A stretch of DNA of 60,418 nt from Thermoplasmatota archaeon (GCA_029259055.1 JAPDJP010000008.1:1-60418); one strand, 5' to 3'; numbered from the stretch's first letter, positions 48,772 through 58,549 are shown. The notes: generated from the letters alone by a model not told the origin. A program made the numbers and translations.

Positions 48772-50789
48772 GGGAATTTATTATTGCATTAATTCTTTTT
48801 ATTCCCCATTTATCTTATGATTCGAGTTTATCTGTTGATTGGGTTAAAGTAAATAAAGAAATAGTGGGAGAAGGAGAAATAGTAGAAATAGAAGCAAAAA
48901 TTTCAAATAAGGGTATTTCTAAGCCATTTGCTGTATATTTTTATTATGATTTTATTGATGAGAGGCATTTAATAGGAATAAAGTATTACGAATCCATAAA
49001 GTATTATAGATATCCTAAAGTAAGGTGGGATACGAAGGGGCTAATGGGAAAGCACAAAATAATTGTATATGTAGATGGTGATACAGCATTTTGCAATATT
49101 ACAATCTGTGAATCAAAAATAAAAGAAAATTTGCTAATCAAGGAGGTATATTATTATTGTTATAAGAATAGGGATAATGAATACATCTGCATTTATAATG
49201 CAGGAGAAGATATAAGAATTGGAGAATGGTATATAACTACCCAACCTTGGAAAAGAATGGATAAGCAAAATAAGATAATTTTTCCAGATATTATATTGAA
49301 ACATAATGAGAGCATATATGTTACAAAAAATGGTTCTTCCTTTAAAAAAGAAAAAGAGTTTGAGGCGGATTATGAATATTATGATTGTTCAACTCTTCCA
49401 GATATTAAAAGAGAAGGAAAATTTATTTTGGCAAATGATGGAGGAGTTGTTTGTTTAAAAGACAGATATAATCATACTATAGATGTTGTCATATATGGAA
49501 ATGCTTCCTTTAATGAAGGATGGAATGGCGAGCCAATTAAAAATGTTAAAAGAGGCGAGATTTTAATAAGGAAAGATATTATAGATACAAATAGCAGCAA
49601 GGATTGGGAGACAAAAGTTATTGGACAGTCCGATTATGAAGCATGGCACGGTATAGCGAATAAGGGTATTGCGTTTTGTTCTCCAGATTGTTCCTATATA
49701 GTTATTTCAAATGAAATTATAGAAGCAAAAGACATAATCATTAATATGTATTTATTTACAAATCCTTTTCTCATGGATAAATTATTAAAGGAAAATGCGA
49801 GTATAAAACTTCTTTTAGATGGGAATGTTTATGGAGGATTACCAATGGAAGAAAGATATATTGCCTATATGCTTCATAATAATGGAGGGGAAGTCAAATA
49901 TATGATGAGTAGCGAGGAAATTCATAAAAGATATAGATATGACCATGCAAAATATGTTATAATAGATGGAGAAAAATGTATAATTGAATCAGCAAATTGG
50001 GCAAAAAGCGGTATACCAGTTGATAGTTCATACAGAAATAGGGAATGGGGAATTTTAATAGAAAATAAAAGTGTAGCGAAATTTCTCATGAAGGTATTTT
50101 TACATGATTGGAATGCTTCTATCGAGTTTAATGAAAGCAGTTTTACCCATGGAAAGCCACCTAAAGATTATACAATAAGTTATTTTATTCCAGAAGGAAA
50201 TTATCACTCCAGATTTTCTGCATTTGATATCAACTTCCCATTTAACATAACTATTATCTTATCGCCAGATAATGCAGAAGATGAAATAATTGATTTAATT
50301 GAGGGTGCAGAAAATGAAATTTTAGTAGAACAGGCATATATAGAAATGGAATGGAATGAAGGAACAAATCCATTTATAGAGAAATTAATAGAGAAAAATG
50401 AAAGTGGTGTAAGAGTTTTTATAATCTTGGATGGGCAATACACAATCAATAAGGAGACTTATGAAATTTTAACTAAAAATGGAATGAAAGTAAAATTGCA
50501 CAATGATTATACAATACATAATAAAGGCCTAATAATCGATGGGAATAAAGTTTTAATTTCTTCCATTAACTGGGGAGAAAATTCTGTAAGGAGAAATAGG
50601 GAAATAGGCGTAATAGTTGAAAGCAAAGAAATAACAGAATATTTTGAAAACATATTCTGGTATGATTGGAATTATGAAATTAGAAAAGAAAATGAAAAGA
50701 CTAATTTCAATTTCTATTTTGTTTTAACAATTTTTATAGTTACTTTCATAATTATCTACCTTGGGAGGAGGAATTCAAAATGGATTTGA
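48768..50789 (+). CDS. Secreted, membrane-anchored phospholipase D-superfamily protein
   Basis: The 673-aa product has a signal peptide (about 1-18), a CARDB/Ig-like module (about 20-115) and a lamin-tail-like beta module (about 120-270). Two PLD halves carry intact HKD motifs: HAKYVIIDG and HNKGLIIDGNKVLISSINW. A C-terminal transmembrane helix (FYFVLTIFIVTFIIIYLG) ends in RRNSKWI. The active site faces outside. PLD enzymes cleave phosphodiesters in lipids or DNA, so an external nuclease or lipase is possible. It overlaps the PUA gene by 4 bp and the rhomboid gene by 10 bp. Confidence 0.9.
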   Translation: MREFIIALILFIPHLSYDSSLSVDWVKVNKEIVGEGEIVEIEAKISNKGISKPFAVYFYYDFIDERHLIGIKYYESIKYYRYPKVRWDTKGLMGKHKIIVYVDGDTAFCNITICESKIKENLLIKEVYYYCYKNRDNEYICIYNAGEDIRIGEWYITTQPWKRMDKQNKIIFPDIILKHNESIYVTKNGSSFKKEKEFEADYEYYDCSTLPDIKREGKFILANDGGVVCLKDRYNHTIDVVIYGNASFNEGWNGEPIKNVKRGEILIRKDIIDTNSSKDWETKVIGQSDYEAWHGIANKGIAFCSPDCSYIVISNEIIEAKDIIINMYLFTNPFLMDKLLKENASIKLLLDGNVYGGLPMEERYIAYMLHNNGGEVKYMMSSEEIHKRYRYDHAKYVIIDGEKCIIESANWAKSGIPVDSSYRNREWGILIENKSVAKFLMKVFLHDWNASIEFNESSFTHGKPPKDYTISYFIPEGNYHSRFSAFDINFPFNITIILSPDNAEDEIIDLIEGAENEILVEQAYIEMEWNEGTNPFIEKLIEKNESGVRVFIILDGQYTINKETYEILTKNGMKVKLHNDYTIHNKGLIIDGNKVLISSINWGENSVRRNREIGVIVESKEITEYFENIFWYDWNYEIRKENEKTNFNFYFVLTIFIVTFIIIYLGRRNSKWI

Positions 50790-51646
50790 TTTCATTATTA
50801 ATTATTGCAATAATCATACTGTCCCTTTTATTCATAAAAAAATCGATTTGTTATTCTATCATCATAGCGAATTTCATAATATTTCTTATCACTCCATTAT
50901 TTTATCCATTAAAATATATTTTAAATGACTTAGCTTTTTCTCCAAATAATTTAATAAATTACAAAATCTACACAATTTTTACTTCAATGTATATACATGG
51001 GAGTGTATGGCACATTATTGGAAACATGCTTGTTCTATTTTTTATAGGAGTTCCTTTTGAATATAGAGTAGGGGTAAAAAAATTTGCTCTAATTTATTTT
51101 TTAGGAGGAATGATAGGGAATATTTTCTATTCAATAGCCAGATGGGGGAGCCACATATTTTTAATTGGAGCATCGGGCGCCATATTCAGTATTTTGGGCG
51201 CCTTTGCGGTGGCTTATCCAAAAGATGAGATAGTTGTTTTTATGCCTTTAATTTTTATGAGAATGAAAGTTATTACAGCCGCGATTTTAATGGCTCTATT
51301 ACAAATTTTTTTAATCGTTATGGAAGAGTATATACAATTTTATGAAAAAATTGCTTATCTCGCCCATCTTGGAGGACTGGTTGGTGGAATATTATTGTCC
51401 ATTGTGTTCATTAGAGGGGAAGAAAAAGTGCTTGATATAGGGTGGGATTCTTTGGAAAGCCTTGCGATAACGCAAAAACAGAAAGAAATATTTAAAAAAA
51501 TAAAAGAAGCAGATTTACCAGATGTAAAGGAGGCATGGTTATCAAAGTTTTTAGAAATTACAAAATGCCCCCGTTGTAATGGAAAATTAATAAAGGAGGA
51601 GGGCGTTATTAAATGCAGTGATTGTGATTTTTTTATTAAATTGTAA
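50780..51646 (+). CDS. Rhomboid intramembrane serine protease with C-terminal zinc ribbon
   Basis: The 288-aa product has about six transmembrane helices with HGSVWHIIGNML, the catalytic Ser132 in GASGAIF and His196 in LAHLGGLVGG, both in place. Residues about 260-285 are a soluble zinc ribbon (CPRCNGKLIKEEGVIKCSDC), which may gate substrates or bind partners. It overlaps the PLD gene by 10 bp and may process that or other membrane proteins. It converges on the presenilin-like gene (11-bp overlap). Confidence 0.95.
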   Translation: MDLISLLIIAIIILSLLFIKKSICYSIIIANFIIFLITPLFYPLKYILNDLAFSPNNLINYKIYTIFTSMYIHGSVWHIIGNMLVLFFIGVPFEYRVGVKKFALIYFLGGMIGNIFYSIARWGSHIFLIGASGAIFSILGAFAVAYPKDEIVVFMPLIFMRMKVITAAILMALLQIFLIVMEEYIQFYEKIAYLAHLGGLVGGILLSIVFIRGEEKVLDIGWDSLESLAITQKQKEIFKKIKEADLPDVKEAWLSKFLEITKCPRCNGKLIKEEGVIKCSDCDFFIKL

Positions 51647-52466
51647 AATGCGCAATAATATATGCAAGAATGACACCGCCATTTAAATATGGTAAGCCCG
51701 GCTGGGGGGATTTTGAAATTAGTTTCATGAGAATAAAAAAGCCAAGCAAAGCCCCCGCCAAAGTAGCAACAAATCCAAATAATCCCTTTTCCATATATGA
51801 TGCAGAAATTAAAATACCCGGAATTATAATATCTCCCAGCCCCATATAAACAGCTTCCTTGTCCGCAAATTTACTTTTTAAATACGAGTATTTAGTTTTT
51901 CTTGGAAAAATAACAAGTAATGGAAGATTTGTTGTAACAATTGTTTCCGCAAGTCTCACCATATGTTTTGTTTTATGCACAGAAATTGCGTCATATATTG
52001 CAAGAATGATAAGAAGTAATATTATATATGGAATTGCTATTGATATTGCGAACATTGCAGATATCCCTCCAGCCAAGAATATTGCGAAAAAATCAATTAC
52101 ATACCATTCTGGATATTTTATGAATAATATTAACATACTTATGGATATAATCAAAGAAAAAAGAAATGATAAATCCTTGTTTATTAAATAAAATAAAGCT
52201 TGAAAAATTGTTAAAGATGTAAGGAAAAAGAAAGATAGTATGATATATCTAATCAGATTTTCTTTATATTTTGCTATTAAAAGTAGAATAACCGTAAAAA
52301 TCAACAATATTAAAAAAATTTGAAAAATATTTGTAGGATTTTCAGGATTCTCAAATACTCTAAAACCAGCTTCTTTGAAAGGAATAACCACAAAAACCGA
52401 AACTAACTGACTCAAAATAAAAATTATTGCAATTCCCAGATGAGGCATGAAATTTGGAAATTCCAT
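51636..52466 (-). CDS. Presenilin/signal-peptide-peptidase-like aspartyl intramembrane protease
   Basis: The 276-aa product has about nine hydrophobic segments and both catalytic motifs of the A22/PSH group: Asp159 in YDAISVH and Asp212 in MGLGDIIIPG. The PxLP-type loop near the C-terminus reads PGLPYLNGG. The cytosolic stretch between them contains a basic loop (FPRKTKYSYLK). It should cleave transmembrane helices, typically signal-peptide remnants. Its 3' end overlaps the rhomboid gene, so two unrelated intramembrane proteases lie tail to tail. Confidence 0.92.
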   Translation of the reverse strand: MEFPNFMPHLGIAIIFILSQLVSVFVVIPFKEAGFRVFENPENPTNIFQIFLILLIFTVILLLIAKYKENLIRYIILSFFFLTSLTIFQALFYLINKDLSFLFSLIISISMLILFIKYPEWYVIDFFAIFLAGGISAMFAISIAIPYIILLLIILAIYDAISVHKTKHMVRLAETIVTTNLPLLVIFPRKTKYSYLKSKFADKEAVYMGLGDIIIPGILISASYMEKGLFGFVATLAGALLGFFILMKLISKSPQPGLPYLNGGVILAYIIAHFTI

Positions 52467-52485
52467 AAAGAAAGATATAATAAGA

Positions 52486-52767
52486 TTATAAAAAAGATTT
52501 TACTAAATGAACAACTTCTTTGATATTTTTTGTAAGGAATATATATTCTCTTTCGTTTGTTGCAATTTTCATCTTTTTAAATACATTCCCTATTATTTTA
52601 ATTTCTTTTATATCCGCAAATTTAATTTTTAACATTTTATTTGCTAATAGAGGCTTAAAAATTAATTTTCTATTTGTTATGAAAAGAGTACCTGGAATTT
52701 TTAAATATCCTCTTTTTAAATTTGCGCCTCTTTTCCACATAATCAATTCATCCTTTTCAAGTTCCAC
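52486..52767 (-). CDS. Small GRAM/PH-like domain protein
   Basis: The 93-aa product is beta-rich with a C-terminal helix. The motif GTLFITNRKLIFKP followed by IKFADIKEIKII matches the GRAM or bacterial PH-like fold that binds lipids or proteins. It is the last gene of a minus-strand run and overlaps the NTPase by 11 bp. The function is unknown. Confidence 0.78.
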   Translation of the reverse strand: MELEKDELIMWKRGANLKRGYLKIPGTLFITNRKLIFKPLLANKMLKIKFADIKEIKIIGNVFKKMKIATNEREYIFLTKNIKEVVHLVKSFL

Positions 52768-53227
52768 AATATGTGATAAAATAAATCTTTTTAAAATTAT
52801 AGGGAAATTTTTTTAAAAAATGTTTCTCAATTTCTTTTCTTATTACAACAATAACATCCTTGTCACTTTCCATTATCTTTTTTGCCTCCTTATATATTCC
52901 TTTACTATTCATTTCTAGATATCCTATTTCATCTATTATGATAAGTTCGCTTTTAATTGCAGATTTCAAAGCATTTCTACAAAATTCTATACCACTATAA
53001 CTAATAATATAATTTTCAGTTTCTATTCCTTCAAAATTCGCCATGCTTTTGAGCCTTGAGAAAACACATCTATCTTTGTTAAGCATATTAATGGCATCTG
53101 TTCCAATTTTTATACCGTTTTTAAAAACAGGTAGGCAGATTATTCCACCGCACTTGCAATTTTTAAATATAGAAAATAAGAAACTACTTTTTCCGCTGTT
53201 TTTACTGCCTATAAATAATATCTTCAT
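52757..53227 (-). CDS. THEP1-like P-loop NTPase
   Basis: From ATG 53227, which overlaps the upstream stop as ATGA, the product is 156 aa. It has Walker A GSKNSGKS (7-14) and Walker B with the THEP1-type DEIG (LIIIDEIGYLE). Numerous Cys residues occur (CKCGGIIC near 26-33). THEP1 proteins hydrolyse NTPs in vitro; their cellular role is not settled. A longer start at 53254 is possible but would break the coupling. Confidence 0.85.
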   Translation of the reverse strand: MKILFIGSKNSGKSSFLFSIFKNCKCGGIICLPVFKNGIKIGTDAINMLNKDRCVFSRLKSMANFEGIETENYIISYSGIEFCRNALKSAIKSELIIIDEIGYLEMNSKGIYKEAKKIMESDKDVIVVIRKEIEKHFLKKFPYNFKKIYFITYCGT

Positions 53228-53844
53228 ATACCTGCTATTACAGCAATCCAGCACAAAGCAGATATTGCAAATGATATTGGATAGTAAAGCTCATCTCTTA
53301 CTTTAATTTTAAATGGTAAGTATGCAATCGGTAAAGCAAATCCTCCTATTATGCCAGCAATTGTTGCGCCAGCAAAAATCCTTGGTATTATAGCTATTAA
53401 ATCCTTTAAGTAAAACTTTGCAACAAGTAATGAAGTTAGAATTTGTGTAGTTATATAACCAATTGCATAAATTGAATAAAATGAAATGATGCCCATGGTA
53501 ACCTTCATTATATTACTCTTTTTCCATGGAAGAAGCCAAAAAATTTCAAATGCCAATCCCTCAATAAAAATTGCTATTGAAGCACATATTAGGCACCCTC
53601 CAATTGGATTAAAATGGCGAAGAAGAGACGCCACCACAGCCATCCCAGCCTGCATGCCGGGTTTTTCAAAAATGCGGCGGGTAGATGCCATAATAAATAT
53701 TGCTATGCTTACCATAAAAACGCTTAAGTCATATTTATGAAGTAAATCACCCAAGGAGCATTCCAGAAAACCCCATATTGAACCAAATAGCAATATCGCT
53801 ACCATTAACCTGCATCTTTTCATTGCATATATTAAGGACAACAT
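53224..53844 (-). CDS. Multi-spanning membrane protein of unknown family
   Basis: The 206-aa product has five to six transmembrane segments and conserved-looking polar spots within helices (FGSIWGFLECSLGDLLHKYD, LLRHFNPIGGCLICASIAIFIEG). Such buried Glu, Asp, His and Cys suggest transport or cofactor binding. Its start overlaps the stop of the upstream gene (TAATG) and its stop overlaps the NTPase start (ATGA). An ECF-type substrate subunit is a tempting idea but I cannot confirm it. Confidence 0.78.
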   Translation of the reverse strand: MLSLIYAMKRCRLMVAILLFGSIWGFLECSLGDLLHKYDLSVFMVSIAIFIMASTRRIFEKPGMQAGMAVVASLLRHFNPIGGCLICASIAIFIEGLAFEIFWLLPWKKSNIMKVTMGIISFYSIYAIGYITTQILTSLLVAKFYLKDLIAIIPRIFAGATIAGIIGGFALPIAYLPFKIKVRDELYYPISFAISALCWIAVIAGI

Positions 53845-54218
53845 TATATCACCTCTATTTTAACAACATCTTTTACCCAAAACTTTTTAGGAAGGTTTTC
53901 AAATATTACTTGTCTCTCTTTTGTCAGTACACCTTTTTTCATATCTTCCCATTCAACCGTTTGAGAATATCCATCTGCACCAATTATTGTATATTCATGT
54001 TTTTCTGGTTGCTCCACACCACTTAAATTAATTATACAAGCCAAACTTGCTTCTTCTCCGATGGAGCACTTTTCAAAAATTTCCTCTATACTTATTTTTT
54101 TACCATTTATCTCTATTATCTCTCCAACTTCTTCTACACTCTGATATATTGCAGATACGATACCAACAGAAAGGAGGAAAACAGCTATAACTATTGATAT
54201 TTTTTCTCCCCTTTCCAT
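53844..54218 (-). CDS. Exported small protein resembling a molybdopterin-oxidoreductase fragment
   Basis: From ATG 54218 the product is 124 aa, and tatttaaat at 54241-54249 lies 27 bp upstream as expected for a leaderless promoter; ATG 54233 is less well placed. A signal or anchor helix (about 7-25) is followed by IINLSGVEQPEKHEYTIIGADGYSQTVEW and LPKKFWVKDVVKIEV. These motifs resemble short sulfite-oxidase-like (Mo-pterin binding fold) proteins that lack the cofactor-binding core. It heads the four-gene operon with the membrane protein, NTPase and GRAM protein. Confidence 0.78.
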   Translation of the reverse strand: MERGEKISIVIAVFLLSVGIVSAIYQSVEEVGEIIEINGKKISIEEIFEKCSIGEEASLACIINLSGVEQPEKHEYTIIGADGYSQTVEWEDMKKGVLTKERQVIFENLPKKFWVKDVVKIEVI

Positions 54219-54289
54219 TTGAAAGAGAATCATAAACGAATATTTAAATCTATTTCTCGTTATTAAATATCAATAAATTATATGGGATA

Positions 54290-54330
54290 AAGTTTATTTA
54301 ACAAAAATATATACTATCGGAGGCGAAAAA
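54290..54330 (+). promoter_or_regulatory. Promoter/leader of the 1402-aa beta-helix protein
   Basis: agtttattta at 54291-54300 is a TATA-like element. ggaggcgaaaaa precedes ATG 54331 and is identical to the leader of the 1863-aa protein gene at 19290. The short leader retains the Shine-Dalgarno at 54319-54323. Confidence 0.5.
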
Positions 54331-57300
54331 ATGAGGAGGAAATTCTTAACGAGCATTCTATGTATGGTGGTAGTCTGTTCTCTAGTAATTATACTTCCAT
54401 CAAATAAAGCAGAAGAATCCAATGATTTATCAGATTTCGAAAATACAATCGATGCAAAAATAAACATAACAAAAGAACCAACAATCATTAAACCCATAAA
54501 AAAAGAAATTTCTCCAATAAAAATAGATGTTCACAAGCCATCGTTTACAATGAAAAGAAAGATCATATACGTTGATGATGATTTTACAGACGACCCAGCC
54601 AATCATAAATGGAATACTATAAAAGAAGGATTGGAAGATGCCGAAGACGGAGACACAATAAGGATATATGATGGGACATACCATGAATATGATTTGATAG
54701 TGAATAAATCCATATCTATAATAGGAAATGGTAGTGCTACGATAGTAGATGGAGGGAAGGCAGAATGGAAAAATATATTCCATATTTTGGCGGACAATGT
54801 TTATATAAGCAATCTTAAAATCATAAATTCAGATGATGATGCAATAGAAGTAGAAAGTGCAAACAATATCAGCATTCTAAATTGCGAATTTGAAAATAAT
54901 GTGGCGGGAATATTTTTGAGTTGTTCTTCGAATGACTACATAGGCTATTGTACCTTCCAAGACAATGTATATGGTATATATCTAGTGGAATCAGAATATG
55001 CAGATTTACAATACTGTGATTTCATTAATAATACATATGGAGCTTTCTTTTCTGATAGCAATTATGGAAATGCAGAATGGCTCAACTTTAATAGCAATGA
55101 AATAGGATTATACCTGGATGATTCCTATTATTTAAATCTTAGAAATAGCTCCTTTATTTCAAATACTGAATATGGACTATACGGACATAGAGGGAAATAT
55201 GCAGATATAAGAGATTGTAATTTCAGCAATAATAAGTTTGGATTTTATATAGCACATGGTGGCGGTTCTATACTAAGAAACAATGTTTTCAATAATAATG
55301 TATATAATTTTGGAAATTGGGGTTCCTTAACAAGTGACTTCAATTGGGATATTGATACTTCTAATACAATAAATGGAAAGCCTATTTATTACATAATAGG
55401 AGAAAGTGGTTTGGTATTTGATGAAACAATGGACATAGGATTTTTAGCACTAATTTCCTGTGACAACATTATTGTTAGAAATCTATCATTGGGAAATAAC
55501 TTTAATGGACTTGTTGTTGTGGATACGGAATATTCAACAATAGAGAATTGTACAATATCAAATTGTTATTGGACAGGAATACTCTTAGGAAGATATTCAA
55601 AATATAATACCATAAAAGATTGCCATATACATCACATTGAGGAAAGACCAATTTATATGTGGTCCAAAGCGGAAAATAACTTAATCGAAAATTGCGTTAT
55701 TCATGACGCTACCATTGGCATATATACCTTTGGTAAAAATAACGAAATTTCAAACTGTTCAATATATAATTGTAGCAATAGAGCAATAGGAGCGACACAA
55801 GTTATTACAATAAAGAATTGTAGCATATGGAACAATCACTGGGGAATAAATTTATCTCCAAAGTCTGGAACAACGCTTAAAAATAATAGTTTATGGAACA
55901 ATGACCAAAGCTTAGGATTCCATCCATCAAAAACAGTTTCAAATTACAATATGGATATCGATACCTCCAACACAGTAGATGGTAAACCCGTCTATTACAT
56001 AATAGGAGAAAGTGGTTTGGTATTTGATGAAACAATGGACATAGGATTTTTAGCACTAATTTCCTGTGACAACATTATTGTTAGAAATGTAACCATACAC
56101 AATAATTACTTGGGCATATATTTAGTAGATACTACAGATTCAGAAATAATCAATTGTACAGTTTATAATTGCCATTATGCAATAGGAATAACAGCAGATT
56201 CAACTAACAATTTAATAAAAGATTGTAAATCATTTAACAATTCTCATGGCATATTCATATACGATGCTTCAGCCAATACTGTAATGAATTGTCAATCTTA
56301 TAATAACAATTATGGAATATGGATTCATTACTGTCCACTTCCAGCAAATGTATTAAGAAATAATACTCTATGGAATAATACACAGAATTTTGTGATGAGA
56401 GGAGGAAGTGTTGACGAATTTAGACAAGATATTGATACCTCAAATATTGCAGATGGGAAACCAGCCTATCATATAATAGATGCAGATGGTCTTACATTCG
56501 ATGGAATTGCTGTAGGATGGCTTGCTCTGGTAAATTGTAGTAATATAATAGTGAGTAATATAGAATTTAGCCATAATGACCAAGCAATATTATTAGTCAA
56601 TACTGTTGATTCTGTCATATCGAATTGTATTGCTCATGATACAAGCAGGGGAATATCATTATACTATGACTCAAATAATAATGTAATAGAAAACTGCATA
56701 TCTTATAACAATGGATACGGAATCTACTTCTATTCATCCTCAGATAATAATCAAATAATAAATTGTCACATGTACAACAATTCAATAGGAATATATGGAT
56801 ATAAATACGCAACTAATCATGTAATAGAAAATTGTGCATTTGACAACAATACGGAAGGCATAATGTTGTACTATTATTCTAATAACAACCTAATAAGTAA
56901 TTGTACATTTTATAACAATGAATATGGAATAGATTTGTATTACAAGAACAACTTCAATGAAATTAGGGATTGTGTTATAGTTGACAATGAAATAGGAATA
57001 GATCTATATTACTATACATCATCAAACACTGTAGAAAATTGTAACATATCACATAATTCAGTTGTTGGAGTAAGAATTTACAAATCTACGGGAAATATTA
57101 TTGTTGATAATTATTTAATGAATAATTACTATGCAATTTACATATACTCCTCATCAACAAGCAACAGTATTTATCATAATTTCTTCATAAACAATGCAGT
57201 CTATAAACATGTAAGAGATGAATGCGGAAATTCATGGGATAATGGATATCCATCTGGTGGTAATCTCTGGAGCGATTATAAAGGAAAAGATGAATATCAG

Positions 57301-58539
57301 GGTCCAAATCAAGACTTGCCGGGAAGCGATGGAATAGGAGATACACCATATATAATATTAGGAGGATGCCCAATGACATACACACAAGATAATTACCCAT
57401 TGATTAATCCTCCTCCAAATACATGGATCGATGTAAGCAATGCAGTAAATGGATATATTTCGCCAACCTCGGTTATAGTTATAAGAGGAGAGGATGATGA
57501 AATTTCAGGATATAGATATTATATTCATTATAGAATCGATGGCGGAGCCGAGCAAGTAGGAGGACTTAATGAAAATATATGGTTACAAATAACGACCCCT
57601 GGATGTCATATACTTGAATATTGGGGAGAAGATGCATGGGGAGCATTAGAAGAACACCATAATGTTACATTATTTGTAGATGCTTTTGCCCCGACAACAA
57701 AAATAAGTTTCAATCCACCAGTAGACAAAACAGACGGATATTATTATATAACCACAGATACACAGATTCAATTTAGTGCAGTAGATAACGGAGCTGGCGT
57801 AAAAGCCACCTATTATAGAATAAATGAGAGCTGGTTGCAATATACACAACCATTTAATCTGGAAGCTGGAGAGTATACTATAGATTTCTATAGTGTTGAT
57901 TTATTAGGTAATCAAGAAACTGCAAAAACAGTGTATGTAATTGTAACACAGGATTTAGCCCCATTAACAACCTGCAATTTAGAACCTTCCTCTCCAAATG
58001 GAAATAACGGATGGTATATAACAGATGTCATGGTAAGTTTCGAAGCCATTGATGAAGACGGTGTAAAAGCAACTTACTATAGAATAAATGGTGGCCAATG
58101 GAAAGAATACACCAAACCATTGATTTTGGATGAGGATGGAATTTATACAATAGAATACTACAGCATCGATAACTTAGGATTAAAAGAAGATAGCAAAACA
58201 ATAGTAATAAGGATTGATAAAACAATATCCTTAGACGTTAGCAAGCCGGAAAATGCTATCTATATATTTGATAGGGAAATTATACCATTTATTAAACCAA
58301 TTGCAATTGGAAAATTAACTATAAAAGCAGAGGTTGTGGAAGAGATGTCAGGCATTGACGAATCATATATTGAGATAAATGGAGTTGAGAAAGCTAGATA
58401 TAAGGAAGAAATAAGTTATACATGGAATGAGTTTGCTATAGGAAAACAAGAAATTCGCATAGTTGCATACGATATGGCAGGAAATAAAGCAGTAAAGACA
58501 ATAGAAATAGTGATTTTCAATATGGGATTAGGAAAATAA
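54331..58539 (+). CDS. Giant secreted right-handed beta-helix (NosD-like) protein with C-terminal Ig-like domains
   Basis: The 1402-aa product has a signal peptide (about 1-28). A NosD/PbH1 beta-helix from about 75 to 1020 is marked by IENCxxxNNxxGIYL coils. GKPxYYIIGESG insert units appear three times. A closing segment (WSDYKGKDEYQGPNQDLPGSDGIGDTPY) is typical of archaeal NosD-type proteins. Three Ig-like modules follow. The final about 95-residue domain runs from IYIFDREI to IFNMGLGK and is shared with two other proteins here. There is no membrane anchor. Such helices usually bind or cut polysaccharides; no catalytic residues are evident. Coding DNA contains a 96-bp perfect duplication. 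Confidence 0.92.
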   Translation: MRRKFLTSILCMVVVCSLVIILPSNKAEESNDLSDFENTIDAKINITKEPTIIKPIKKEISPIKIDVHKPSFTMKRKIIYVDDDFTDDPANHKWNTIKEGLEDAEDGDTIRIYDGTYHEYDLIVNKSISIIGNGSATIVDGGKAEWKNIFHILADNVYISNLKIINSDDDAIEVESANNISILNCEFENNVAGIFLSCSSNDYIGYCTFQDNVYGIYLVESEYADLQYCDFINNTYGAFFSDSNYGNAEWLNFNSNEIGLYLDDSYYLNLRNSSFISNTEYGLYGHRGKYADIRDCNFSNNKFGFYIAHGGGSILRNNVFNNNVYNFGNWGSLTSDFNWDIDTSNTINGKPIYYIIGESGLVFDETMDIGFLALISCDNIIVRNLSLGNNFNGLVVVDTEYSTIENCTISNCYWTGILLGRYSKYNTIKDCHIHHIEERPIYMWSKAENNLIENCVIHDATIGIYTFGKNNEISNCSIYNCSNRAIGATQVITIKNCSIWNNHWGINLSPKSGTTLKNNSLWNNDQSLGFHPSKTVSNYNMDIDTSNTVDGKPVYYIIGESGLVFDETMDIGFLALISCDNIIVRNVTIHNNYLGIYLVDTTDSEIINCTVYNCHYAIGITADSTNNLIKDCKSFNNSHGIFIYDASANTVMNCQSYNNNYGIWIHYCPLPANVLRNNTLWNNTQNFVMRGGSVDEFRQDIDTSNIADGKPAYHIIDADGLTFDGIAVGWLALVNCSNIIVSNIEFSHNDQAILLVNTVDSVISNCIAHDTSRGISLYYDSNNNVIENCISYNNGYGIYFYSSSDNNQIINCHMYNNSIGIYGYKYATNHVIENCAFDNNTEGIMLYYYSNNNLISNCTFYNNEYGIDLYYKNNFNEIRDCVIVDNEIGIDLYYYTSSNTVENCNISHNSVVGVRIYKSTGNIIVDNYLMNNYYAIYIYSSSTSNSIYHNFFINNAVYKHVRDECGNSWDNGYPSGGNLWSDYKGKDEYQGPNQDLPGSDGIGDTPYIILGGCPMTYTQDNYPLINPPPNTWIDVSNAVNGYISPTSVIVIRGEDDEISGYRYYIHYRIDGGAEQVGGLNENIWLQITTPGCHILEYWGEDAWGALEEHHNVTLFVDAFAPTTKISFNPPVDKTDGYYYITTDTQIQFSAVDNGAGVKATYYRINESWLQYTQPFNLEAGEYTIDFYSVDLLGNQETAKTVYVIVTQDLAPLTTCNLEPSSPNGNNGWYITDVMVSFEAIDEDGVKATYYRINGGQWKEYTKPLILDEDGIYTIEYYSIDNLGLKEDSKTIVIRIDKTISLDVSKPENAIYIFDREIIPFIKPIAIGKLTIKAEVVEEMSGIDESYIEINGVEKARYKEEISYTWNEFAIGKQEIRIVAYDMAGNKAVKTIEIVIFNMGLGK
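55387..55482 (+). repeat. 96-bp perfect repeat, copy 1 (inside beta-helix gene)
   Basis: It is identical over 96 bp to 55993-56088, 606 bp (202 codons) away. It encodes YYIIGESGLVFDETMDIG and what follows. A third, diverged copy lies near 56467 (AYHIIDADGLTFDG). Confidence 0.9.
55993..56088 (+). repeat. 96-bp perfect repeat, copy 2 (inside beta-helix gene)
   Basis: This is the second exact copy. Flanking codons differ at once on both sides, so the identity is confined and points to recent duplication or gene conversion rather than uniform constraint. Confidence 0.9.
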
Positions 58540-58549
58540 ATCCTTTCCC

